Of a stretch of DNA of 38,729 bases, positions 7,103-15,813 are shown one piece after another. The stretch is from Anoxybacillus flavithermus (GTDB lineage Bacteria > Bacillota > Bacilli > Bacillales > Anoxybacillaceae): NCBI RefSeq assembly GCF_002742685.1, contig NZ_PEDM01000029.1:1-38729 (forward strand), given 5' to 3'. The notes beneath the pieces are model-generated. The model did no database searches. It was given only the letters and a program-made list of their open reading frames with translations, and was not told where the DNA came from. The number at the start of each line of letters is the position of its first letter. Within the stretch, counting starts at the first letter, position 1. The position numbers and the translations under genes are program-made.

Positions 7103-7276
7103 TAATCGGCAAACTACTCGAAAGGGTGGGGCGCAAAGCTATAGGGGCTACGTCTATGTATATAGATATGCCAGCCAGTTGCCCTTCTTATGAAGTGTAA
7201 GAAGGTTCTATTCTCTAGGACACGTGTCGAACTATAGCTGCCTCTACTATTTTTTTTGATTGAGGTAGCTTTTTTT
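7103..7276 (+). promoter_or_regulatory. c-di-GMP-I (GEMM-I) riboswitch with intrinsic terminator
   Basis: Aptamer about 7103-7184. P1 is GGCAA (7108-7112) with TTGCC (7179-7183). P2 carries a GAAA tetraloop (CTACTC-GAAA-GGGTGG, 7115-7130), followed by the hallmark GCGCAAAGC (7131-7139) and the closing GCCAGCC. A hairpin follows (CCTTCTTA 7183-7190 with TAAGAAGG 7198-7205), then a terminator: AGCTGCCTC (7236-7244) with GAGGTAGCT (7262-7270) and a T-run. CTATAGCT (7232-7239) overlaps the 5' terminator arm and is exactly complementary to AGCTATAG (7137-7144) inside the aptamer. That gives a mutually exclusive antiterminator and predicts that ligand binding favours termination. GEMM-I riboswitches in front of chemotaxis receptors are well known. 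Confidence 0.93.
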
Positions 7277-7305
7277 ATTTTATTAAAAACATAGGAGGAA
7301 TGATG

Positions 7306-8997
7306 ATGAAGTTAACGGTAAGAAAGAAATTAGTTGCGACGTTTCTTTCGATATTGTTAGTATTTGTTGTGGTGAGTATGTTTACATATAATCGTTTACA
7401 ACAAATTGATGAGCAGTATTCCAATGCGATGAAAGAAGGATTTGAACGAATTAACCTTGTGACAAATATGCAAAATGCGATGCTGCGGGAACAAATTGCT
7501 GTAAGGGGATATTTAATTAACGGAAAACCTGACAGTTTAACTGCATTTGAACAAGGAGCGAACGAATTTGCAGATAATCAAGAAAAAATTGCGTCGTTAC
7601 AGCTAGACAATAAAGCAAAGGAAGCAGTTGATCGTTTAGTAAAAGCAGAACAAGAGTATCGTGACATTGCGAAACAAGCGATAGAGTTTTATAAGCAAGG
7701 TCAGATGGATGAAATTTCACGCCTTATGAAAGAGCGAGGAAATGCGATTACGCTCGAAGTAACAGAAGCAGGTGAGCAAGCGCGCGCGGCGCAAGTGAAG
7801 CATTTGCAACAAATGAGTAAAACATTGTCTGACCAAGCGAAAGACATGAAGTATATGACGCTTATAACGATAGGTATTGCCTTTTTTGTAAGTATTTCCA
7901 TTGGATTGTATATTAGCGAAAAAATTGCAAGACCTGTTCGACAAATTTCGGATCATGCTGAAAAAATTGCGAGCGGTGATTTGTCGATTGATGACATTCA
8001 TGTGACGAACCAGGATGAAATTGGCGAGTTAGCGAAGGCGTTTAATCAAATGGCTCATAACTTAAGACAGCTCATTCAACAAGTAAGCACAGCAACCGAG
8101 CATGTGTCTGCTTCGGCACAAGAACTCATGGCAAGCGCAGAACAAGCAAGCGCAGCGACAGAAGAAGTGACGACGGCGATTCAAGAAGTAGCACAAGGAG
8201 CAGAAATACAAGGGAAACACGCAGAAGAAAGTGTGCATGCGATTGGTGAGATGGCAGCAGGAATTGAACGAATGACTCAAACGGCTACCGTTGTAGCAAA
8301 CTCTGCGACGGAGACGACAAAACAAGCGGCTGTCGGACAACAGTATTTACAAAAAGTTGTTACGCAAATGAATACGATTAACGAATCAACGAATGCAACG
8401 AATGCGGTCATTAAAGAACTAAACGAAAAATCTACACAAATTGGAAAAATTGTTGATGTTATCGTTGGCATTGCTGAGCAAACGAACTTATTGGCGCTTA
8501 ACGCAGCCATTGAAGCGGCGCGCGCAGGAGAACACGGCAAAGGATTTGCCGTCGTAGCAGACGAAGTGCGTAAATTGGCGGAACAGTCTAGGGAATCAGC
8601 TAATCAAATTGCACAATTAATTGAAATGATTCAACAAAATACAGGTCATGTTGTCAACATTGTTGAAAAAGGAACGGAAGAAGTGAAACAAGGAACAAAA
8701 TTAGTAGAAGAGACAGGAACATTTTTTAAGCAAATTTCACTTTCAATTGAACAAGTGAATGAACAAATTCAAGAACTATCAGCGATTTCAGAACAAATGT
8801 CAGCAGGCGTCCATCAAGTGAATGTTTCTATGGATGAAGTATCATCAATTGCGAAACGATTCGTTGAACAGACAGCTGAAATTTCGGCTTCTTCTGAAGA
8901 ACAGCTTGCTTCAAGTGAAGAAGTAACATCAGCAGCTACATCTTTAGCTGAAATGGCAGAAAAACTACGCGATGCGGTTTCTACGTTTAAAGTTTGA
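7306..8997 (+). CDS. Methyl-accepting chemotaxis protein
   Basis: 563 residues. Transmembrane segment 1 is about 10-30, then a roughly 155-residue helical extracellular sensor (four-helix-bundle/CHASE3-like), transmembrane segment 2 about 187-207, and a HAMP domain (about 208-262, [20 protein letters not shown]). A long cytoplasmic signalling coiled coil follows. Its hairpin tip is [20 protein letters not shown] then [20 protein letters not shown], the near-invariant CheA/CheW contact. Glu/Gln-rich heptads flanking the tip are likely methylation sites. Three consecutive ATG codons lie at 7300-7308; AGGAGG at 7293-7298 best fits 7306. The ligand is unknown. It is placed under control of the c-di-GMP riboswitch upstream, linking taxis to the motile/sessile switch. 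Confidence 0.95.
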   Translation: MKLTVRKKLVATFLSILLVFVVVSMFTYNRLQQIDEQYSNAMKEGFERINLVTNMQNAMLREQIAVRGYLINGKPDSLTAFEQGANEFADNQEKIASLQLDNKAKEAVDRLVKAEQEYRDIAKQAIEFYKQGQMDEISRLMKERGNAITLEVTEAGEQARAAQVKHLQQMSKTLSDQAKDMKYMTLITIGIAFFVSISIGLYISEKIARPVRQISDHAEKIASGDLSIDDIHVTNQDEIGELAKAFNQMAHNLRQLIQQVSTATEHVSASAQELMASAEQASAATEEVTTAIQEVAQGAEIQGKHAEESVHAIGEMAAGIERMTQTATVVANSATETTKQAAVGQQYLQKVVTQMNTINESTNATNAVIKELNEKSTQIGKIVDVIVGIAEQTNLLALNAAIEAARAGEHGKGFAVVADEVRKLAEQSRESANQIAQLIEMIQQNTGHVVNIVEKGTEEVKQGTKLVEETGTFFKQISLSIEQVNEQIQELSAISEQMSAGVHQVNVSMDEVSSIAKRFVEQTAEISASSEEQLASSEEVTSAATSLAEMAEKLRDAVSTFKV

Positions 8998-9014
8998 AGT
9001 ACGCATTCATAAGG

Positions 9015-9055
9015 GAAAGATGTCCCTAAAACTTTCGGGACACCTTCTCTTTTAT
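9015..9055 (+). terminator. Terminator after the chemotaxis receptor
   Basis: TGTCCC (9021-9026) pairs with GGGACA (9037-9042), loop TAAAACTTTC, followed by a pyrimidine/T-rich tail (CCTTCTCTTTT). It lies between the receptor and the convergent yfhD gene. Confidence 0.75.
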
Positions 9056-9240
9056 GATTTTCTTTTTTTACTTTGGCGAATGCCAGCTGCTTCAGCGCGT
9101 GCTTGTGCCTCTAAATCTTCATGGTCGGCAAATTCGGCAGAAAACTCTACATCGTATCCATCAGATTTCATCGTTTTCGGTACTTGTGGCATGTTCGATT
9201 TGTTTTTGTCTCTTGCCTTTTGGCCACGTGAACGACCCAT
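9052..9240 (-). CDS. yfhD: YfhD family small protein
   Basis: 62 residues, highly charged: starts MGRSRGQKARDKNKSNMPQV, then SDGYDVEFSAEFADHEDLEA and a basic tail. This matches the YfhD family of Bacillus, whose function is unknown. I chose the ATG at 9240 because AAGGAGGT lies 7 bases upstream; upstream in-frame Met codons lack a site. It is encoded divergently from nothing obvious and lies just downstream (in transcription) of yfhE, the same order as in B. subtilis. Confidence 0.85.
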   Translation of the reverse strand: MGRSRGQKARDKNKSNMPQVPKTMKSDGYDVEFSAEFADHEDLEAQARAEAAGIRQSKKRKS

Positions 9241-9314
9241 CACTCTTACCTCCTTTTCGCTCATTTCGCTACTAGCATGCAACGAATGGCGAAAAAAATG
9301 AGTGGGGAATGTTG

Positions 9315-9443
9315 TTAATGTCGGGCGTGTTTGTCAGTAAATCCGCCTGCTTGGTCTGCACGCTTAAAGTCGCGGGCATATGTCACTTCTTGTGCGCTAG
9401 AGAGCGTACTTTTCGTTTTCTCACGTTTCTTTTTGTCAGTCAT
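9315..9443 (-). CDS. yfhE: YfhE family small protein
   Basis: 42 residues: MTDKKKREKTKSTLSSAQEV followed by TYARDFKRADQAGGFTDKHARH. The basic start, TLSSAQEVxYxRxFKxAD core and AGG are characteristic of YfhE of Bacillus. The ATG is preceded by GAGGGAGA at 7-8 bases. It lies next to yfhD as in B. subtilis. Function unknown; no membrane segment or signal peptide. Confidence 0.85.
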   Translation of the reverse strand: MTDKKKREKTKSTLSSAQEVTYARDFKRADQAGGFTDKHARH

Positions 9444-9513
9444 ATGTATCTCCCTCACTTTTATAAAATATCACGTTAACATTATGAACAGAAAAATAAA
9501 AAATTATCCAAAT

Positions 9514-9541
9514 AAAAAACCTGTTCGCACAGAACAGGTCA
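9514..9541 (-). terminator. Terminator of the acetyltransferase gene
   Basis: Read on the minus strand, CCTGTTC (9532-9538) and its complement GAACAGG (9520-9526) form a 7-bp stem with a 5-base loop, followed by a T-run (AAAAAA on the plus strand at 9514-9519). The stem overlaps the acetyltransferase stop codon region. Confidence 0.8.
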
Positions 9542-10096
9542 CGCTTCTTTTAATTGTTGTTCATCGTCAAGTTTTTGTTGGCGCATCGCATATAGTGTAT
9601 AGTTGTCCTTAGAAATTTCATATAAGTTATATATGTCTTCGCCTTGATTAATGGCTTCCCATAATGGCTTTCTTGTTTCATTAGCAAGGGTGACATAAGG
9701 AAGTTTTTCAGCAGCTTTTGTGGAGCGGACGTTGACTTTGCGAATGCGCATGAAGATTGTGTTGATGGAACGTTCGTAAAACAGTTCGTTAAAGAAGGCG
9801 TCTTTAGCCAGTTGATTGTATCCTTTTCCATGATACGGCTTTCCAAGCCATGTACCTAAAAAACCTGCGCCATCTTCAATGTCAAATAAGTTAATCGTTC
9901 CAATCGGATTGCCCCACTCATCTAAAATGGTACGCGAGATAAGTTCACCGCGTTCTTCAGCTTCAATCGTTTGTTTTGTGATAAATAAAAACTCTTCGTA
10001 TGAATATGCTTTATGGCGCACGAAAGGGAAGACGTCCGGGTGCACCATAAGCTCGTATAACGCTTGACAATCTTGTAGTTCGCGTTTTTTTAACAT
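9539..10096 (-). CDS. GNAT family N-acetyltransferase (RimJ/RimL type)
   Basis: 185 residues. MLKKRELQDCQALYELM is the usual GNAT beta1-alpha1 start, and GTWLGKPYHGKGYNQLAKDA carries the acetyl-CoA pyrophosphate loop (HGKGYN) and following helix. MRIRKVNVRSTKAAEKLPYV is the C-terminal Asn-x-x-Ser motif of RimJ/RimL-like enzymes, although the usual LGF is replaced by LPY. The acceptor is unknown. ATG at 10096 has GGAGGGAG 5-7 bases upstream. The gene is preceded by a long structured leader (10100-10295). Together with the amidohydrolase it interrupts the yfhE-yfhF order recalled for B. subtilis. Confidence 0.85.
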   Translation of the reverse strand: MLKKRELQDCQALYELMVHPDVFPFVRHKAYSYEEFLFITKQTIEAEERGELISRTILDEWGNPIGTINLFDIEDGAGFLGTWLGKPYHGKGYNQLAKDAFFNELFYERSINTIFMRIRKVNVRSTKAAEKLPYVTLANETRKPLWEAINQGEDIYNLYEISKDNYTLYAMRQQKLDDEQQLKEA

Positions 10097-10099
10097 CAG

Positions 10100-10295
10100 A
10101 TCTCCCTCCACTCACGAGGGCAGCTGACCATAGGGAACGAGCCACCCTCGAAATTTTTTAATTTATGCAAATCAAAAAATTTCGGGGTGGGAATCGAACC
10201 CACTAGAACCAGCGCATCGCTGGTGGCGCACCATTTGCCTTCCCTTACTGTCGCATCGATATATAGTTTTGAACGTATATATTTCGTGTATAACC
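10100..10295 (-). ncRNA. Highly structured minus-strand RNA with a tRNA T-arm-like hairpin (putative leader or sRNA)
   Basis: Read on the minus strand. A 5-bp stem with a 7-base loop, GTGGG-TTCGATT-CCCAC (plus 10187-10203), has every invariant tRNA T-arm position (G53, U54, U55, C56, A58, C61). It is followed by CCCGAAATTTTTT, which pairs with AAAAAATTTCGAGGG (plus 10144-10186, one bulged A). Upstream lies CCAGCG-ATG-CGCTGG (plus 10209-10223) and an alternative GGTG-CGC-CACC. AGGGAA (10240-10245) can close everything with TTCCCT (10132-10137). A possible -10 TATGAT is at 10302-10307 with a weak TTTATT 17 bases upstream. A second stem CGAGGG/CCCTCG is also possible. No full tRNA cloverleaf is present in normal order. 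Identity unknown. Confidence 0.5.
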
Positions 10296-10341
10296 TTTTA
10301 TATCATACTTGAAACAGTGTAAAAAATAAATAGTTTTTTTA

Positions 10342-11469
10342 TTAATTTTTTTTGTATATTATTTCCCCATTTATCATGGTGAGTATAGGGGTTGCGAGAT
10401 AGTGAAATGGATGGTAGTTCCAAACAACAATGTCAGCATCTTTTCCAACCTCTAAGCTGCCGACACGGTCATCTACTCCTAAGTTGCGTGCTGGTAAAAT
10501 CGTAATGCCTTCAAGCGCTTTTTGTTCATCAAGCCCTTCACGTACAGCAATCGCAGCGCAAATGTGTAAATATTGAATCGGTGTGTACGGATGGTCTGTC
10601 GTAATGGAGACGTGAACACCTGCATCGGATAAAATTTTATACGTTTTCCAGCTTTTGTTTTTAAGCTCTACTTTCGATCGACGTGTGAGTGTCGGACCAA
10701 CAGAGACATGCAAGTTTCTACCTTGCAGTTCTTCTGCAATGAGGTGACCTTCTGTACAATGTTCGATACGTAAATCAAGTCCGAACTCATCGGCTAAACG
10801 AATAGCGGATAAAATGTCATCAGCACGGTGGGCATGAACACGAATCGGAATTTCACCATTTAATGCTTGAATGATTGGGATGGTGCGAAAATCGTGTGGC
10901 CAATCGCTATATTTAGCGTTGTAAAACGTTTCACGAAGCATCCCCATAATGCCCATGCGCGTGAGCGACTCTTTATTCCCTTGACTATGCATGCGTTTCG
11001 GATTTTCCCCGAGTGCAATTTTCAAGCCAGCTGGTTGTTTGATGATCATGTTTGCAACGTTTTTTCCATGTGTTTTAATGACTGCTGTTGTTCCACCGAT
11101 GACATTTGCGCTTCCAGGCATAATGTGAACCGTTGTAATCCCGTGTTCGATTGCATCGCGAAAGCCAGGATCGAGCGGGTATACGCTATCAATGGCACGT
11201 ACATGTGGGGTCATCGTTTCAATTGTTTCGTTTGCGTCGTTGCCCGCCCATCCTGTTCCTTCATCATATAAACCAAGGTGTGTATGAACGTCGATAAAAC
11301 CAGGAAAGATGTATTTTCCTGAGACATCCATTACTTCTGTTTGCTCATCTACGGGAAGATTATATCCAATTTCTGTAATTTTCCCGTTTTCAATACGTAC
11401 ATCTGCCCCTTTCATCGGAGGAGATGTAATCGGATATACTGTACCTTGTTTTAATAGTTTGCTTCCCAT
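10342..11469 (-). CDS. Amidohydrolase family metal-dependent hydrolase
   Basis: 375 residues with the amidohydrolase/imidazolonepropionase-like layout. A small N-terminal beta domain (VMDVSGKYIFPGFIDVHTHLGL) brings the HxH metal motif at about 61-63. Next come a Glu/Lys in KIALGENPKR, a His pair in RVHAHRADD, a His in RIEHCTEG and the catalytic Asp in TTDHP. The C-terminal segment GSLEVGKDADIVVWNYHPF returns to the composite beta domain. The substrate cannot be told; the closest types act on cyclic amides or deaminate small heterocycles. The ATG has AAAGGGG 7 bases upstream. It is an isolated minus-strand gene beside yfhF and lies outside the recalled B. subtilis order. Confidence 0.87.
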   Translation of the reverse strand: MGSKLLKQGTVYPITSPPMKGADVRIENGKITEIGYNLPVDEQTEVMDVSGKYIFPGFIDVHTHLGLYDEGTGWAGNDANETIETMTPHVRAIDSVYPLDPGFRDAIEHGITTVHIMPGSANVIGGTTAVIKTHGKNVANMIIKQPAGLKIALGENPKRMHSQGNKESLTRMGIMGMLRETFYNAKYSDWPHDFRTIPIIQALNGEIPIRVHAHRADDILSAIRLADEFGLDLRIEHCTEGHLIAEELQGRNLHVSVGPTLTRRSKVELKNKSWKTYKILSDAGVHVSITTDHPYTPIQYLHICAAIAVREGLDEQKALEGITILPARNLGVDDRVGSLEVGKDADIVVWNYHPFHYLATPILTMINGEIIYKKN

Positions 11470-11504
11470 GTCAATCCCCTTTATGTTTTCTTATAGTGTA
11501 TTCG

Positions 11505-12413
11505 TCACGATTGTAGTATGTTCGCTAATGCTCGATCAACAGTTGGAAATGAAAAATGATATCCTGCTTGAAGTAATTTTTCTGGGATGACACGTTGCCC
11601 TTCCAATACAAGCATGCTCATTTCCCCTAGCAATACTTTGAGCGCAAAGGATGGAACAGGGAGCCAATGTGGGCGGTGTAATATGTTTGCGATCGTTTTT
11701 CCGAACTGCTCCATCGTCACAGGATGTGGGGCAGTGACGTTGATTGGGCCGGATATGTCTTCATGTCGGATGGCAAAATCAATTGCGCCAATGACGTCAT
11801 CGATATGTACCCATGACATCCATTGTTTTCCGCTTCCGATCGTTCCACCAATAAACCATTTGTAAGGAAGAACGATGCGTGGAAGTGCTCCGCCACTTTT
11901 CCCTAAAATAATACCAAAGCGCATAAATACCGTACGCACGCCCAATGATTCAATGCGTCGCCCAGCTTCTTCCCATCGTTTCACGGTTTGAGCTAAAAAA
12001 TCAATCCCGATTGTTTCGTGACGTTCGGTAAATGTTTCATTGAGCCATGTACCGTAAATTCCGATTGCGCTTGCTTGAATGACAACGCTCGGTTTTTTGT
12101 TCATTTGTGCAATAAGCTCATATATGGCATGTGTTGCTTGTAATCGACTTTCCATAATCGCGTGTTTTCTCGTTTCGTTCCATCGCCCACTATTAATTGA
12201 TTCACCAGCTAAGTTTATGACCACATCAATGGAAGGGAGTTGTTCATGAGGATTTGCGTCAGCTGTTAGCCATTGTACATAATGAATATACGGATCATTC
12301 TCCCGTTTTTGTGCATTTCGCGTTAATATATACATATGATGTCCGTTTCGTGTAAAATATGCTGTTAATGCCTTACCGACAAATCCTGTTCCTCCAGCAA
12401 TTAAAATATTCAT
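11505..12413 (-). CDS. yfhF: TIGR01777 family NAD(P)-binding epimerase-like protein (YfhF)
   Basis: 302 residues of the SDR39U1/TIGR01777 family. The N-terminal Rossmann motif is NILIAGGTGFVGKALTAYF, VVINLAGESINSGRW is the family hallmark, QASAIGIYG follows, and the C-terminal DUF1731-type segment EMSMLVLEGQRVIPEKLLQA then GYHF ends the protein. Substrate and reaction are not established for this family. The ATG is preceded by GGAAAGGAGGG. It is transcribed divergently from recX with a 65-base gap, as in B. subtilis. Confidence 0.92.
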   Translation of the reverse strand: MNILIAGGTGFVGKALTAYFTRNGHHMYILTRNAQKRENDPYIHYVQWLTADANPHEQLPSIDVVINLAGESINSGRWNETRKHAIMESRLQATHAIYELIAQMNKKPSVVIQASAIGIYGTWLNETFTERHETIGIDFLAQTVKRWEEAGRRIESLGVRTVFMRFGIILGKSGGALPRIVLPYKWFIGGTIGSGKQWMSWVHIDDVIGAIDFAIRHEDISGPINVTAPHPVTMEQFGKTIANILHRPHWLPVPSFALKVLLGEMSMLVLEGQRVIPEKLLQAGYHFSFPTVDRALANILQS

Positions 12414-12478
12414 TATTTTCCCTCCTTTCCTTTATTATGCGTTGTTTGAAGAAAAAAAGAAAGAAAAGGTGTGTTTTC

Positions 12479-13282
12479 ATGATGTGGATTGAGAAAATTG
12501 AAGTGGATCGAAAAAATGCGGAACGATTTTATGTTCATTTTGTCAAAGAAGATGGCGATAAACATACGATTTCTGTTGATCAAGATATACTGATTGAATA
12601 CAGAATGAAAAAAGGAATGACAGTAACCCGAGAGCAATGGGCGGAAATGATAAAAAAAGATGACGAAAAACAAGCGTATAAGATGGCGCTCCGTTTTTTA
12701 GCCTATCGTATGCGCTCGAAACAAGAAGTTGTTGACTATTTGAAAAAAAGACACATAGATGCTCAAACGATTGAACGAGTGATTGGAAAACTACAACATG
12801 AGCAATATATAGACGACGAACAATTTGCACATGCATACGTGCAAACACAAATGAACACAACTTTGAAAGGTCCTTATGTGATTTACAAGGAGCTAATGGA
12901 TAAAGGAGTAAGTGAAGATGTGATCACAAAAGCGATGGAACGTTATACAGAGGATATGCAACGAGATAAAGCAATCAAATGGATGGAGAAAATAAATAAG
13001 CAATCGAAAAAGCGGTCGTATCAAGAACAAAAAACATATATTGCTCAACTGTTGCATATGAAAGGTTTTCCTTCGCATATTGTTGAAATGGCAAAACAAC
13101 ATGTGACTGCAGATGACGGAAAGGAGTGGGAAGCGCTCATATATTATGGGGAAAAAGCGCATCGCCGCTATGAAACATATGACCGTTATACGTACGAGCA
13201 AAAAATGAAACAAGCATTGTACCGAAAAGGTTTTTCGCTTTCGTTAATTGAAAAATTTTTAGAAAAGAAAAAGGAGGAATAA
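12479..13282 (+). CDS. recX: Recombination regulator RecX
   Basis: 267 residues, three tandem three-helix RecX repeats (e.g. ALRFLAYRMRSKQEVVDYLK with its partner LQHEQYIDDEQFAHAYVQ, then DKGVSEDVITKAM). RecX binds RecA filaments and modulates strand exchange and the SOS response. The N-terminal region WIEKIEVDRKNAERFYVHFV is typical of Bacillus RecX. ATG at 12479 (or 12482) follows AAAGGTG at about 8 bases. Length agrees with B. subtilis RecX (264). It ends 6 bases before the convergent SDR gene. Confidence 0.93.
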   Translation: MMWIEKIEVDRKNAERFYVHFVKEDGDKHTISVDQDILIEYRMKKGMTVTREQWAEMIKKDDEKQAYKMALRFLAYRMRSKQEVVDYLKKRHIDAQTIERVIGKLQHEQYIDDEQFAHAYVQTQMNTTLKGPYVIYKELMDKGVSEDVITKAMERYTEDMQRDKAIKWMEKINKQSKKRSYQEQKTYIAQLLHMKGFPSHIVEMAKQHVTADDGKEWEALIYYGEKAHRRYETYDRYTYEQKMKQALYRKGFSLSLIEKFLEKKKEE

Positions 13283-13288
13283 ATCCTC

Positions 13289-13957
13289 CTACTCCACAAT
13301 GATTTCTGCTTGTCGGTTATATTGGTTTATAATTGTTTCTGCTACTTGTTTTGGGGAACGAAGGCGAGAGCGATCTTGAATATGGTTAGAATCGTCCCAA
13401 AACGGCGTATTCATACCGCCCATATATACAGCGGTAACAGCGACGTTTGTTTCCGCCAGTTCTTTCACGAGACTTTCGCTAAAACCGCGCACAGCAAATT
13501 TACTTGCGACATATACACTTTCGTTTACTTTACCGCGCAAGCCGGCTGTTGAAATAATGTTCATAATATTGGCTTCAGGTAACGTTTTAAAATACGGGAG
13601 AAACGCTTTTGTCATATATATCGTGCCTTTGACGTTAATATCGATCATTTCGTGAATATGTTGATCTGTCATTTGTTCTAGTGGACCGAAATGGCCGACG
13701 CCGGCATTGTTAATAAGCATCGTAATGTTGTATGTATGATAAAGTGCTTCAGCTGTTTGGTGCACTTGTTCGTAATTTGTAATATCAAGCGGGAAAGCGA
13801 CCGCTTTTCCTCTAAAAGATTCAATTTGTCGTTGGACAGATTGTAATGGCTCCTTTCTTCTCCCGACTAAAATGATTTCGTACCCTCGTTGTGCATATAA
13901 AAGGGCAAGTTCTTTTCCGAGACCCGTTCCAGCCCCTGTGATAATGATACTTTCCAT
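13289..13957 (-). CDS. Short-chain dehydrogenase/reductase
   Basis: 222 residues of classical SDR. The cofactor motif TGAGTGLG is at about 7-14, RR after beta2 in VGRRKE suggests NADP, then come LDITN, NNAG (about 82-85), the catalytic Ser in IISTAGLRG and YVASK (Tyr/Lys pair). The C-terminus is short. ATG at 13957 is supported by AAAGGA 9 bases upstream; two upstream Met codons lack a site. It is divergent from the lactate permease and, with it, breaks the recX-yfhH order recalled for B. subtilis. Substrate unknown; closest in style to YqjQ-like SDRs. Confidence 0.88.
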   Translation of the reverse strand: MESIIITGAGTGLGKELALLYAQRGYEIILVGRRKEPLQSVQRQIESFRGKAVAFPLDITNYEQVHQTAEALYHTYNITMLINNAGVGHFGPLEQMTDQHIHEMIDINVKGTIYMTKAFLPYFKTLPEANIMNIISTAGLRGKVNESVYVASKFAVRGFSESLVKELAETNVAVTAVYMGGMNTPFWDDSNHIQDRSRLRSPKQVAETIINQYNRQAEIIVE

Positions 13958-14059
13958 TACTTTCATCCTTTCGCACGTCATATATTCACAACAATATGGA
14001 AAACGTATACATAAGTAGTTGTCAAGAAGTAGTCAAATGTAATTGTGAATATATGCGCA

Positions 14060-14076
14060 AACATATGGTACAATGT
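14060..14076 (+). promoter_or_regulatory. Extended -10 promoter of the lactate permease gene
   Basis: TGG-TACAAT (about 14066-14074) is an extended -10. The only -35-like hexamer, TTGTGA at 14043-14048, is 20 bases away, so the extended -10 probably carries the recognition. An inverted repeat ATATG...CATAT (14050-14065) overlaps the spacer and could bind a regulator. Confidence 0.4.
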
Positions 14077-14114
14077 CTTATGTCATTATATTACAACAAA
14101 GAAAGGAGAACAAT

Positions 14115-15761
14115 ATGAGCTTTTTACAAGTGATTACAGCTTCTACACCGGTATTAGCTGTCTTTCTTTTTCTCGTTTTATTGCGTTTACCAGCGGCAAA
14201 AGCGATGCCGATTAGTTTTCTTATTACTGTTATTTTATCGTTATTTGTTTGGAAAATGCCCGGCATTCAAATAGCAGCTGCAACAATTGAAGGTGTCATT
14301 GTAGCAATCTCAATTTTATGGATTATTTTTGGTGCCATTTTATTGTTAAATACGTTGACGAAAAGTGGAGCGATGGATACGATTCGAAGTGGATTTTTAG
14401 GTATTACGCGCGACCGACGTGTGCAAGTTATCATCATCGCGTGGTTATTCGGGGCGTTTATTGAAGGAGCAGCGGGATTTGGAACGCCTGCAGCTATTGG
14501 TGCTCCGCTTCTTGTCGCTTTAGGTTTTCCGCCGCTTGCAGCGGTCGTTGTTGCCCTCGTTGCAGATAGTAGTCCTGTTTCGTTTGGAGCTGTCGGCACA
14601 CCGATTATTGTCGGGGTCGATCAAGGGCTTCGGGAAGGAAACTCTGTTGCTGAACGAGTGCAACATGTTATTGGCACAGCGGATTTATCATCATTTCTTC
14701 AAACATTAGCTAAACAAGCGGTGTCGTTTGATATTATTATTGGTACGTTGATTCCGCTTATTTTAGTGCTTATTTTAACGCGCTTTTTTGGTGAAAATCG
14801 TTCGTGGAAAGAAGGATTGGAAATTTGGAAATTTGCTTTATTTGCAGGGCTTAGTTTCACCGTCCCAGCATTTCTCGTTGCCTCTTTTCTTGGACCAGAG
14901 TTTCCATCGATGATCGGAGGATTAATCGGGTTAGCGATCGTCATCCCAGCAGCGAAAAAAGGATTTTTATTACCGAAAGAACCGTGGGATTTTAAGAAAA
15001 CAGATGCACATGAACAAGTAACGAACGTGCAAAAAAGTGATATGCCGCTTTTACTTGCATGGATGCCGTATATTTTAGTTGCGCTTATTTTAGTATTGAC
15101 TCGCCTGCAAAACTTACCGTTAAAAGCATGGCTTCGTTCGGTAAAACTACAGTTTAACAACATTTTAGGAACGAACATTAGCACATCGATTGAACCGTTA
15201 TATTTACCGGGAACGATTTTTCTTGTCGTCATTTTCATTACCGTGTTTATGCATAAAATGAAGCGCGAAGATGTTGTAGCAACAATAAAAGAATCGGCAT
15301 ATACGCTTATCGGTAGCGCCATTGCGCTCGGAACGGCGGTGCCGATGGTTCGAATTTTTATTAACTCCGGTATAAATGAAGCAGGGCTTGCAAGTATGCC
15401 GATTGAGCTAGCATCGATGGTCGCGGGGGCGGTTGGTTCCGCTTGGCCGTTAGTTGCTCCTTTAATTGGGGCGCTTGGTTCATTTATTTCAGGTAGTGCA
15501 ACGTTTAGTAACATGATGTTTTCTTTATTTCAATTTAGCATTGCTGATCAAATTCAAGTGCCTCATCATATCGTTATCGCTGGACAAATGTTGGGGGCAA
15601 ATGCAGGGAACATGGTTTGTGTATTAAACGTTGTTGCTGCAGCTTCCGTCGTCGGTTTAGCTGGAAAAGAAGGGACAATCATTCGCATGACGCTCATTCC
15701 GATGCTTTATTACGTATTGATGACGGGAATTTTTAGCCTTATTTTGATCTATGTATTTTAG
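14115..15761 (+). CDS. lctP: L-lactate permease (LctP/LldP family)
   Basis: 548 residues with about 12-14 hydrophobic segments. The family signature [21 protein letters not shown] (about 120-140) and [13 protein letters not shown] (about 155-168) are clear, as is the late [11 protein letters not shown]. It takes up L-lactate (also glycolate or D-lactate in relatives) with protons. ATG at 14115 is preceded by AAAGGAGAA. No utilisation (lut) genes lie beside it; the divergent neighbour is an SDR enzyme. Length is typical (541-563). Confidence 0.94.
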   Translation: MSFLQVITASTPVLAVFLFLVLLRLPAAKAMPISFLITVILSLFVWKMPGIQIAAATIEGVIVAISILWIIFGAILLLNTLTKSGAMDTIRSGFLGITRDRRVQVIIIAWLFGAFIEGAAGFGTPAAIGAPLLVALGFPPLAAVVVALVADSSPVSFGAVGTPIIVGVDQGLREGNSVAERVQHVIGTADLSSFLQTLAKQAVSFDIIIGTLIPLILVLILTRFFGENRSWKEGLEIWKFALFAGLSFTVPAFLVASFLGPEFPSMIGGLIGLAIVIPAAKKGFLLPKEPWDFKKTDAHEQVTNVQKSDMPLLLAWMPYILVALILVLTRLQNLPLKAWLRSVKLQFNNILGTNISTSIEPLYLPGTIFLVVIFITVFMHKMKREDVVATIKESAYTLIGSAIALGTAVPMVRIFINSGINEAGLASMPIELASMVAGAVGSAWPLVAPLIGALGSFISGSATFSNMMFSLFQFSIADQIQVPHHIVIAGQMLGANAGNMVCVLNVVAAASVVGLAGKEGTIIRMTLIPMLYYVLMTGIFSLILIYVF

Positions 15762-15813
15762 CTTCACTTATGGTACGATGAATATGAAGCTGTCATAAAG
15801 TGGAGTGAGAGGA

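Noticed and set aside
7217-7227. GACACGTGTC palindrome in the MCP leader as an operator
   Set aside because: It is only 10 bases, lies inside the riboswitch expression platform and has no companion site; more likely part of the RNA fold.
10130-10160. T-box motif (AGGGTGG on the minus strand near the acetyltransferase leader)
   Set aside because: Only 7-8 bases of the T-box sequence match (GAGGGTGGCTCG lacks the ACCGCG part). No stem I, specifier loop or competing terminator is visible, and the gene is not an amino-acid gene.
14699-15514. 271-codon open frame antisense to lctP
   Set aside because: It is the complement of a clear permease gene, its protein has no recognisable fold, and no ribosome-binding site is present; a codon-bias shadow.
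15760-15791. Inverted repeat AGCTTCA...TGAAGCT after lctP as terminator
   Set aside because: The 18-base loop and absence of a T-run make it weak; it is not called as a terminator.
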